A stretch of 64,000 bases of DNA, taken from NCBI GenBank assembly GCA_903929765.1, contig CAIYVX010000013.1, forward strand, positions 62,001 through 126,000, read 5' to 3'. Source of the DNA: an uncultured Planctomycetia bacterium (GTDB taxonomy: Bacteria > Planctomycetota > Phycisphaerae > FEN-1346 > JAACEH01). Positions 56,397 to 64,000 of this stretch are shown here, in pieces. The notes beneath the pieces are model-generated. The model ran no database searches and was not told the origin of the DNA. It saw only the letters and a list, made by a program, of their open reading frames with translations. The translations under genes and the position numbers were made by a program. How positions within the stretch are numbered: the first letter of the stretch is position 1; every line of letters starts with the position of its first letter.

Positions 56397-57605
56397 GTGG
56401 CGAAACTGGTGGGCAATGCGGTGATCGGCCAGAGCGGCGGACCGACGTGCGTGATTAATCAGAGCCTGGTGGGCGTGATCGAAGCGGCGAAAAAGTCGAA
56501 GGAGATTAAGAAGCTCCTCGGCGCCCGCCATGCGGTCAAGGGGATTCTGAAGGCCGATTTTATCGACCTGTTCAAGGAGCCAAAAGACGTGCTGGAACGC
56601 GTGGCTCAGACGCCGTCGTCAGCCCTGGGGTCGGTGCGGATGAAGCCAACGCACGAGGATTGCCTGAAGATTTTCGAGGTGTTCAAAAAGTTCGACATCC
56701 GTTATTTCTTTTACGTCGGCGGGAACGATTCGGCCGAGACGACGCACATCATCAACGAAATGGCCCGCGAGGAAGCCTACGAGTTCCGGGCGTTCCACAT
56801 TCCCAAAACCATCGACAACGACCTGAAGATCAACGACCATTGCCCGGGGTTCGGCAGTGCCGCCAAGTTCGTGGCCTCGGCGTTCATCGGGGACAACCTG
56901 GACAATCGGTCGCTGCCGGGAATCAAGATTAATATCGTCATGGGGCGGCACGCGGGGTTCCTGACGGCGGCGAGTATCCTGGGGCGGCGCTCGAAGGACG
57001 ACGGGCCGCATTTGGTTTATGTGCCGGAGGTCAGTTTCTCGGAAGAGCGGTTCGTGGCCGACGTGAAGGCGGTGGTGGAGAAGTACGGGCGGTGCGTGGT
57101 GGCGGCGAGCGAAGGGATTCATTTCGCCAATGGCCAGACGGTGGCGGAGAAGATGGCGAAAACAGCCGAAGTCGATACGCACGGGAACGTGCAATTGAGC
57201 GGCAGCGGAGCCCTGGGCGATTACCTGGCGGAGTTGGTGAAGCGCGGATACCAGGGGCAGAAGGTGCGGGTGCGGGCGGACACGTTCGGGTATTTGCAGC
57301 GGAGTTTTCCGGGGTTTTACAGCGAAGCGGACGCGCGGGAAGCGCGGCAAGTGGGCCGCGATGCGGTGAAGTACGCCACGAGCGGGGAATATCCGAGCGG
57401 CTCGGTGGCGATCAAGCGGGCGAGCAACAAGCCGTACCGGATCAGCACATTTGTGACGGCCCTGCGGAACGTGGCGAAGGAAACGACCTGCCTGCCGGCG
57501 AAGTTTATTGTGCCGGCGGGGAACAATATAAAGGATTCGTTCAAGGCGTATTGCGCGCCGCTGGTGGGCGAGTTGCCGGTGGCGGAACGGTTGAAGGGCT
57601 GGTAA
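56397..57605 (+). CDS. 6-phosphofructokinase, PPi-dependent-like (GTG start)
   Basis: GNAVIGQSGGPTCVINQSL, FFYVGGNDSAETT, PKTIDNDL. Confidence 0.9.
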   Translation: MAKLVGNAVIGQSGGPTCVINQSLVGVIEAAKKSKEIKKLLGARHAVKGILKADFIDLFKEPKDVLERVAQTPSSALGSVRMKPTHEDCLKIFEVFKKFDIRYFFYVGGNDSAETTHIINEMAREEAYEFRAFHIPKTIDNDLKINDHCPGFGSAAKFVASAFIGDNLDNRSLPGIKINIVMGRHAGFLTAASILGRRSKDDGPHLVYVPEVSFSEERFVADVKAVVEKYGRCVVAASEGIHFANGQTVAEKMAKTAEVDTHGNVQLSGSGALGDYLAELVKRGYQGQKVRVRADTFGYLQRSFPGFYSEADAREARQVGRDAVKYATSGEYPSGSVAIKRASNKPYRISTFVTALRNVAKETTCLPAKFIVPAGNNIKDSFKAYCAPLVGELPVAERLKGW

Positions 57606-57636
57606 AACGACCGTCGCTGCATTGGAAAAGAATCGC

Positions 57637-57667
57637 AAATGGCGGGTCACTGCGGCCCGCCATTTTC
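57637..57667 (+). terminator. Intrinsic terminator AAATGGCGGGTCACTGCGGCCCGCCATTTT
   Basis: Stem plus T-tract after the phosphofructokinase stop codon. Confidence 0.7.
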
Positions 57668-57743
57668 GTTTGCGGCAACGGGGAAATGCTGATATAAGAG
57701 ATAATGCCGAGGGAGAAGGAAAGGTCTAGTACGACGGTCCCTT

Positions 57744-57797
57744 GCCTCAACCCCTCACCCGGCCCTGATGGGCCACCCTCTCCTAAGGGAGAGGGGG
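57744..57797. repeat. Family B hairpin element
   Basis: CCTCAACCCCTCACCCGGCCCTGATGGGCCACCCTCTCCTAAGGGAGAGGG. Confidence 0.7.
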
Positions 57798-57822
57798 TGA
57801 AGCAGCGGATACATATCGGAGC

Positions 57823-59343
57823 GTGGCGGTGAATAGAATAATAGGGCCAACCTGTTGGCTGGCGGGCCTGTTGGCGGTGGCTGTGGTGGCGGCGGAGAGC
57901 CGGGCACAGCCACCGCCGCGTCCTGGCCACTTTGTGCCGCGCTGGTCGACGTTGAACCGTGCGCCGGACGGTCCGCTGCCGGCGCCCAGTTTGGAGCCGG
58001 CGGGGGGAGCCTATTCGGCGACGTGCAGTGGGGTGGTGACGCTCCAGTTTACGTCTTCCGGTGGCGGCGCGTGGCAAGGCACGGGGTTCCTGATCGGGTC
58101 GAAGGGCGTGGTGGTGACGAACTATCACCTGATCGAGGGGGCGACGGAAGGGGAGGCGTCGCTGGGCGCGGCGAAACGGAAAATTGAGGGCGTGCTGGGC
58201 TACGACAAGGGGCAGGATCTGGCCCTGCTGAAGACCAACGTGGAAGGCCTGGAGTTTGGGGCGCTGAATCTTGCGGCGGCGGTTCCGGCGGCCAAGACGG
58301 TGGTGACGGCGGTGGGCGGACCGCAGCGGTTCGCCGATGCGATCAACGAGGGGGAAATCGCGGCGGCGGAGTCCGGGGAAGAGGTTAAGAAACGTTCGCC
58401 GGAACTTTCGGGGGCGGCGTTGAGTTCGTCGAGCGAGTGGCTGGTGATTACGGCGGCGGTGACACCGGGCAACAGCGGAGGTCCGCTGGTGACGGCCGAG
58501 GGGGCGGTGGCGGGCGTGCTGACCTGGTCGCGGGCGACGGCGGGGCGGTTGAACCGGGCGGCGCCGGTGTCGGCCCTGCGGCGGTTGATGGCGGCGGCGG
58601 AGATCGAGGCGGCGCCGCTCAAGACCGTAGCGGCGCGCGAGTCGGCGGGCAAATCTTCGGTCGATGCTCCGGCGGCGGGCGAGTTTGAGACGGGCTGGAT
58701 CGGCCTTCATCACTACAGCCGGACCGAGGTGTCCGAGGAGATCAACCGGGCCGGCAAGGCGGCGCAGTGTCAGAAGTGCCTCGGCAAGGGGACGATAACG
58801 GGGACGCGTCTGGTGCCGCACAGGCACGGGCCGGCGGACGAAATTCCTGAGACGCAGACTTGTCCGGACTGCCGAGGCACGGGTCTCCGGTGGGGCGACA
58901 CGACGGAAGGCCTCCTGGCGGGGATGGTTCAGCGGGTCATGCTGGCGGAGCGCAAGGGTCTGGCGGCGGGGGACTATACGCGAATGATCAGCGCGGGGTC
59001 GGACGTGTTCCGGCCGGCGGCGCTGGATACCCGGCCGGACGGCCAAAAGGCCAACGAGTCGCTGGAGCGGGCGTTGGCGAATCTGCGGGTGGTGCGCGGG
59101 ACGCCGGTGGTGTTCTATGCGGCGGTCGGGTCGGTCGTGTCCGGCAGTTCCGGGGGACTGTACACGGTCCGGACCTTCGCGGTGGATCAGGGGATAATTG
59201 TTCATACGGAAGGTCAGGCACTGGCCAATGGCCGGTCGTACCTGGTGGGGGGAATCTGGGCCGGGAAAGTGACGATTCCGATATCGGGCGGTGGGGCCTG
59301 CGGGCCGGGGGTGGAGGCGCTGTGGGTGGAGCAGTTGCACTAA
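57823..59343 (+). CDS. Trypsin-like serine protease with CxxCxG zinc-finger-like region
   Basis: GTGFLIGSKGVVVTNYHLIEG, TPGNSGGPLV; CQKCLGKG...CPDCRGTG. Confidence 0.8.
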   Translation: MAVNRIIGPTCWLAGLLAVAVVAAESRAQPPPRPGHFVPRWSTLNRAPDGPLPAPSLEPAGGAYSATCSGVVTLQFTSSGGGAWQGTGFLIGSKGVVVTNYHLIEGATEGEASLGAAKRKIEGVLGYDKGQDLALLKTNVEGLEFGALNLAAAVPAAKTVVTAVGGPQRFADAINEGEIAAAESGEEVKKRSPELSGAALSSSSEWLVITAAVTPGNSGGPLVTAEGAVAGVLTWSRATAGRLNRAAPVSALRRLMAAAEIEAAPLKTVAARESAGKSSVDAPAAGEFETGWIGLHHYSRTEVSEEINRAGKAAQCQKCLGKGTITGTRLVPHRHGPADEIPETQTCPDCRGTGLRWGDTTEGLLAGMVQRVMLAERKGLAAGDYTRMISAGSDVFRPAALDTRPDGQKANESLERALANLRVVRGTPVVFYAAVGSVVSGSSGGLYTVRTFAVDQGIIVHTEGQALANGRSYLVGGIWAGKVTIPISGGGACGPGVEALWVEQLH

Positions 59344-59352
59344 AGAGGGGGC

Positions 59353-60234
59353 ATGGCCTTGAAGATGGTGGGCATCGGGGAGTTGCTGTGGGACATTTTT
59401 GCGGACGCGAAACACTTGGGCGGCGCGCCGTGTAATTTTGCCTGGCACGCGCGGCAGCTTGGTGCGGAGGCGTTGATCATCAGCCGAGTCGGACGCGATG
59501 TGCTCGGAGACGAGTTGCTGGAGGTGCTCCGGGGGGCGGGGGTCGAGGAGCGTCTGGTTCAACAGGACGAGATTCATCCGACGGGGACGGTTCAGGTGGC
59601 CCTGAAAGACGGCCAGCCTTCCTATACGATTACCGAAAATGTGGCGTGGGACTTCATCGAGGCGACAGCGGCGGCGCGGGCGGCGGTAGTGGCGGCGGAC
59701 GTGGTCTGCTTCGATTCGCTGTCACGGCGGGGCGCGCGTTCTTCGGCCACGACGGCGGCGCTTGTTTCTGCGGCGGGTCGGGCGAAAATTATTTTCGACG
59801 CGAATTTGCGGCAGAATTTTTACACGAAAGAGATGCTCGACGAGTCGCTACGGTTGGCGGACGTGGCGAAGTTGAACGGGGAGGAATTGCAGACGATCGG
59901 TCGGGTGCTGGCGCCCGGGGAAGCGCCGGCGGCGGGATTGCTGCGGCGGTACGGCCTGGAACTGGTGGTGGAAACGCGAGGGGCGGAGGGTTGCGTGCTG
60001 CACTCGGCTTCGGGGGTAATTCGCAGCCCGGGTTTCAAGGTCGAGGTGGCGGACGCGGTGGGAGCAGGCGATGCGTTCACGGCGGCGCTGGCCATCGGGC
60101 TGTGCCGTGGCGACGCGCTGGAGAAAATCGCGCGGGAGGCCAATGCGGTGGGGGCGTTGGTGGCTTCGCGGCGCGGGGCGGCGCCGAAATATACGCGGGA
60201 GGAACTGGCGGAATTTTCCAGGACGACCGGATAA
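59353..60234 (+). CDS. PfkB-family carbohydrate kinase
   Basis: MVGIGELLWDIF, GGAPCNFAWH, VADAVGAGDAFTAAL. Confidence 0.92.
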   Translation: MALKMVGIGELLWDIFADAKHLGGAPCNFAWHARQLGAEALIISRVGRDVLGDELLEVLRGAGVEERLVQQDEIHPTGTVQVALKDGQPSYTITENVAWDFIEATAAARAAVVAADVVCFDSLSRRGARSSATTAALVSAAGRAKIIFDANLRQNFYTKEMLDESLRLADVAKLNGEELQTIGRVLAPGEAPAAGLLRRYGLELVVETRGAEGCVLHSASGVIRSPGFKVEVADAVGAGDAFTAALAIGLCRGDALEKIAREANAVGALVASRRGAAPKYTREELAEFSRTTG

Positions 60235-60314
60235 ATACGTTGTGGTCTGCGGCGAATTCGCACGGTGGGCAAGACCCGCCGTGGCACATCCAGCACTGTT
60301 CATTCTGAGGCCAC

Positions 60315-61508
60315 TTAGCGGCTCAGGTATTCGCCCAGGCGGCCGAGGCCCTTTTCGATGTTGGCCATGCTGGTGGCGAAGCTGAGGCGGACGCAATCGT
60401 CGTTGCCAAAGCCGCAGCCGGGGACCAGGGCGACGTGAATGTCTTCGAGGATCTTTTCGCAGAAGGCGGCGCTGGTGGTCGGGCCTTTGGCTTTGGGTAA
60501 AACTTTCGAGATAGCGCCGCGAACGTTGGGGAAACAATAGAAGGCGCCGTTGGGTTTCTGGCACTTGACGCCGGGCATGGCGTTGAGCAATTCGACCATC
60601 CGCAGGCGGCGGCGATCAAATTCGAGGCGCATCTTTTCCACCGACGACTGGTCGCCGATCAAGGCTTCGAGGGCGGCCTTCTGGCACATGGTGGCGGGGT
60701 TGGAGGTCGAGTGGCTCTGGAGGTCGCCGACGGCCTTGATGATGTCGGCGGGGCCGGCCAGGTAGCCGATCCGCCAGCCGGTCATCGAATAGGTTTTGCT
60801 CACGGCGTTGAAGGTGACGGTGCGGTCCATCAGGCCGGGGCGCAGGGCGGCGAAGCTCTTGAATTCGGCTTTGTCGTAGAGTAGATGCTCGTAGATTTCG
60901 TCGCTGAAGACGACGGCGGTGGGATGTTCGAGGACGACATCGGCCAGGGCTTCCAACTCCTTGACGGAGTAGCTCGCCCCGGTGGGATTCGACGGATAGT
61001 TAAGAATAATAACTTTCGTTTTTTTGGTCAGGGCCTGGCGGAGTTGGTCGGGAGTGATCTTAAAACCGTGGTCCTCGCGGCCATCGACGAAAACGCTCTT
61101 GCCGCCGCAAACGGCGACCATGTCGGGATAGCTGACCCAATAGGGGGCGGGGATGATGACCTCGTCACCGGGATCCACGAGGGCCATCATCGCTCCGAAG
61201 AGGGCGTGCTTTCCGCCGCAGGCGATGATGACCTGGCTGGGATCATACTTTAGGCCGTTCTCGTTGAGGAACTTGGCGGCGACGGCTTTCTTCAATTCGG
61301 GCGAGCCGGTGGCGGGGGTGTACTTGGTGGCGCCGCTCTCGATGGCCTTGATGCCGGCGACCTTGATGTTCTCCGGCGTGTCGAAATCCGGTTCGCCGGC
61401 GCCGAAGCCGACGACATCGACGCCCTGGGCCTTCATCGCTTTGGCTTTGGCATCGACGGCCAGGGTGATGCTGGCCGTGAGACCGGCGGTGCGTTTACTG
61501 ATGCGCAT
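60315..61508 (-). CDS. Pyridoxal phosphate-dependent aminotransferase (class I/II)
   Basis: VVGFGAGEPDFDTPENIK; NYPSNPTGASY; SKTYSMTGWRIGY. Confidence 0.95.
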   Translation of the reverse strand: MRISKRTAGLTASITLAVDAKAKAMKAQGVDVVGFGAGEPDFDTPENIKVAGIKAIESGATKYTPATGSPELKKAVAAKFLNENGLKYDPSQVIIACGGKHALFGAMMALVDPGDEVIIPAPYWVSYPDMVAVCGGKSVFVDGREDHGFKITPDQLRQALTKKTKVIILNYPSNPTGASYSVKELEALADVVLEHPTAVVFSDEIYEHLLYDKAEFKSFAALRPGLMDRTVTFNAVSKTYSMTGWRIGYLAGPADIIKAVGDLQSHSTSNPATMCQKAALEALIGDQSSVEKMRLEFDRRRLRMVELLNAMPGVKCQKPNGAFYCFPNVRGAISKVLPKAKGPTTSAAFCEKILEDIHVALVPGCGFGNDDCVRLSFATSMANIEKGLGRLGEYLSR

Positions 61509-61680
61509 CTGACTGCTCCTTTATTTATCGTGCCTGCGGCACGAGCGGTCGGTATTCTAGCGAAAGGCGGCGAAATTGACTAGAGGGGAACAAATTGGTG
61601 AATTATCGGACCTGGAATGGCCGATATTGACGCTGAAAGGCCCGGTGGGTGTGTAGAATCTGCTCAACGCGGGTACTTGG

Positions 61681-61735
61681 CCTCAACCCCTCACCCGGCC
61701 GCTTCGCGGCCACCCTCTCCCAAGGGAGAGGGGTG
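61681..61735. repeat. Family B hairpin element
   Basis: CCTCAACCCCTCACCCGGCCGCTTCGCGGCCACCCTCTCCCAAGGGAGAGGGG. Confidence 0.7.
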
Positions 61736-61747
61736 AAAGAGCGACTT

Positions 61748-63520
61748 ATGGCCGGATTCGATACGACGTTGGACGTGCTGATGGCTTCGACCAATCGCGG
61801 CGCGGGGCGCGTGCTGGCGCATGTGCTGACGACGGGCGAGATGAGCTTGCGGCGGCGGACGGTGGAGCGGCTGGTGGGGAGCACCGACGAGCGGCGGCAG
61901 GCGCTGGTGGTCACGCACTTCAAGGATCTCGGCCACGAACTGGAAACTTATGTGCTGGAAAATGTCGGGCGGCTGGGGCCGGGACTGCGCGCGGCCATGG
62001 CGACGCGGCGACCGCTGGCGCAGGGGGCGGCGCTGGATATTATTGATCAGACACAGGACGTGAGCCTGGCGTACCTGGTGGGCGAAGCGGTGAACTCCTC
62101 CGACGAAGCGGTGCGCGGCCGGGCGGTGGAGTTGCTCTATCGCTGGGCGGTGGATGTGCGGCGCGCGGAGCGGGAGCAGCCGGCGGTGGCGCTGGTGGGG
62201 ACGGGGATGGCGCTGGTGCGGCGGCGGCAATTTGTGCTGGAAGGATTGCAAAAGGCGTTTGGGCTTCGGCTGGCGGTGGAGTCGCCGCGAATTTTGCGGG
62301 CGGCGGCGATGCTGGCGGACGAGTCGGCGGGTTGGTTCTGGGGGGCGCTGGACATCCGGCGCGACGCGCGGCGGCAGGCGCTGGTGAGTTCGCTGGCGGC
62401 GCGGCTGGAGCCGGAGATGTTCGCGTTCGTCGTGCAGGCTTTGGAGCGGCCGAGCACGGCGGCGGACGCGGCGGAGTTGGTGGACCGGGAATTCCCGCGG
62501 CGCGATTTGGAATTGCTGCTGGCGGAGTTCGGTCGTCGGGCGATGCCGGGGCCGGAGGCGGCGCGGCGGTTGCGGAGCGTGCGGTGGCTGAGCGCGGGTT
62601 CGACGGTATTGACGACGCTGTCCACTGCGGCGGTGTCGCAGGCCCTGGCGCTGGCGGTGCAGAGCGGGATGCCGGCGGGGCAGGTGGCGGTACTTTGCCG
62701 CACGGTGGCGACGGGGCATCCCGAGGCGGAGGCGCGGCGCGTGGCGGTGGAGGCGTTGGCCCACGCGGGCGAGTCGGCGGTGGCGGACTTGCGGCACGTG
62801 GCGAGCGGGGCGTCGGAGCAGACGGCGGCGCTGGCGGTGCTCTACCTGGCCAGGCGCGGGAAACTGTCTGCGCCAACAGATATAGAAATTTCCAATTTGC
62901 TGCGCGATTGGCACGCTCTCGACGAGACGGAGCGGCGCGAGATCGGTCGGTCGCTGACGCTGGCCTTGCGGAGCCAGCCGGAACCGTTGCGGCCGCATTT
63001 GCGGCGCGACGCGCCGGGGCGCAGCGCTGCGGTGAATTTGCTGCGCCTGGCCGAAGCGCCGGAGGCATTCACGGCGGAGCTGGCGGACCTGGCCGCGGAC
63101 GAGAGCGACCATCGGTTGCAGAGCGCGGCGGTGGCGGCGGTGGCCGAAAGCCGGGCGGCGGGGGTGGCGGAGATTTTGCGGCAGAGCCTGCGGTCGGCGG
63201 ACGGGCGGGTGCGGGCGAACGCGGTCGAGGCGTTCGACCGTCGTCACGCGGAGCCGGAGGTTTTTTTGCCCTTTGTGAACGATGCGAACAATCGGGTGCG
63301 GGCCAATGCGGCGCTGGCCCTGATCGAGCGGAATATTCCCGAGGGCCGCGAGACGCTGCGTTCGATGTTGAAGTCGGGCGAGGCGGAACGGCTGAGCGCG
63401 TTGTGGGTGTTTTCGCGGTCGCGGCCGAAGGGCTTTGCGGCGACGGCGGAATTGTTGTCGCGGCAGGATCCGAGCGGACTGGTGCGGCAGAAGGCGGCGG
63501 CGCTACTGGCGTCGGCGTAG
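61748..63520 (+). CDS. HEAT-repeat domain protein
   Basis: Repeated alpha-helical HEAT-like units; start MAGFDTTLDVLM. Confidence 0.7.
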   Translation: MAGFDTTLDVLMASTNRGAGRVLAHVLTTGEMSLRRRTVERLVGSTDERRQALVVTHFKDLGHELETYVLENVGRLGPGLRAAMATRRPLAQGAALDIIDQTQDVSLAYLVGEAVNSSDEAVRGRAVELLYRWAVDVRRAEREQPAVALVGTGMALVRRRQFVLEGLQKAFGLRLAVESPRILRAAAMLADESAGWFWGALDIRRDARRQALVSSLAARLEPEMFAFVVQALERPSTAADAAELVDREFPRRDLELLLAEFGRRAMPGPEAARRLRSVRWLSAGSTVLTTLSTAAVSQALALAVQSGMPAGQVAVLCRTVATGHPEAEARRVAVEALAHAGESAVADLRHVASGASEQTAALAVLYLARRGKLSAPTDIEISNLLRDWHALDETERREIGRSLTLALRSQPEPLRPHLRRDAPGRSAAVNLLRLAEAPEAFTAELADLAADESDHRLQSAAVAAVAESRAAGVAEILRQSLRSADGRVRANAVEAFDRRHAEPEVFLPFVNDANNRVRANAALALIERNIPEGRETLRSMLKSGEAERLSALWVFSRSRPKGFAATAELLSRQDPSGLVRQKAAALLASA

Positions 63521-63529
63521 GAGAATTCT

Positions 63530-63853
63530 GTGGGTCAGGGATACGACATCTGGATGCTCTGCGGGCTGGCGGCAGTGGTGGTGCTGGCGGTCACGGCGAT
63601 ATCGGCCAACCGCCGCCACGAGGGCCAGCGCGACGCCGACGAGGACGCGCTGTGGGACGAATTGCGGCAGGCCCACGATTTGTCGCGGAGCCAGGCGCGG
63701 GCCTTGCGGGATGCGGCGACGCGGGCGGGGCTGGAGCCGAAGAGCCTGATCTTCGTCGAACCGCACCTGGTGCAGCGTCTGGCGGAGTCGCCGGGCGAGG
63801 ACGGGCGGCCCAGAGCGGCGAAGTTGGAGTTGCGGCAGCGGCTGTTTTCGTAA
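63530..63853 (+). CDS. Hypothetical membrane-anchored protein
   Basis: N-terminal TM; RBS-like GTAGGAGAA upstream. Confidence 0.55.
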   Translation: MGQGYDIWMLCGLAAVVVLAVTAISANRRHEGQRDADEDALWDELRQAHDLSRSQARALRDAATRAGLEPKSLIFVEPHLVQRLAESPGEDGRPRAAKLELRQRLFS

Positions 63854-63938
63854 GAAAAAGTAACGGCAAAAGAAGAAGAAACAACAGCGTCCCCCAGCAG
63901 TGCTGGGGGCTTCAAAAGAAAAAGCAACGGCAAGAAAA

Positions 63939-63968
63939 AGGGCGGCTCCGAGTGGAGCCGCCCTTTTG
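63939..63968 (+). terminator. Intrinsic terminator AGGGCGGCTCCGAGTGGAGCCGCCCTTTT
   Basis: 10-bp stem with T-run. Confidence 0.75.
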
Positions 63969-64000
63969 ATTAGGCTATTGTTTTTGAGCGGCTCAGTTCA

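Noticed and set aside
57541-59577. 678-aa minus-strand ORF opposite the protease and kinase genes
   Set aside because: Arg/Pro/His-rich, spans two opposite genes, not plausible as protein
62332-63969. 545-aa Gly/Ala-rich plus-strand ORF
   Set aside because: Overlaps the HEAT-repeat gene in another frame; composition typical of GC-rich frame artefact

Overview
High-GC bacterial chromosome segment, probably Planctomycetes/Phycisphaerae-like (PEP-CTERM proteins, prepilin-type genes, YycJ-type MBL protein, HEAT-repeat proteins); the taxonomy is an inference. It is a gene-dense, mostly housekeeping region: mfd, nadA, glyA, prfB, hpf, a PTS phosphorelay (EIIA-like, HPr, EI), RNase E/G, queA, a PPi-PFK-like phosphofructokinase, an aminotransferase and one tRNA. 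Interleaved accessory modules include two type II restriction-modification-like loci (each a D12/Dam-class adenine methylase plus a candidate PD-(D/E)xK nuclease), a HEPN/Abi-like gene, tandem PEP-CTERM paralogs and four tandem lipoproteins. The most unusual signals are: (1) many families of short dispersed hairpin repeats with 'CAACGGCAAC'/purine-rich spacers, some read in frame inside mfd, comF and a HEAT-repeat gene; (2) two accessory genes flanked by diverged, mostly synonymous partial copies of the adjacent core gene's terminus (mfd 5' end; MBL gene 3' end); (3) a promoter-terminator-RBS leader (putative attenuator) conserved in front of both tandem PEP-CTERM genes, one of which has an out-of-frame ATG; (4) a clear prfB programmed +1 frameshift site. 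No CRISPR array, rRNA or transposase was seen. All calls are from reading the sequence; no database search was run.
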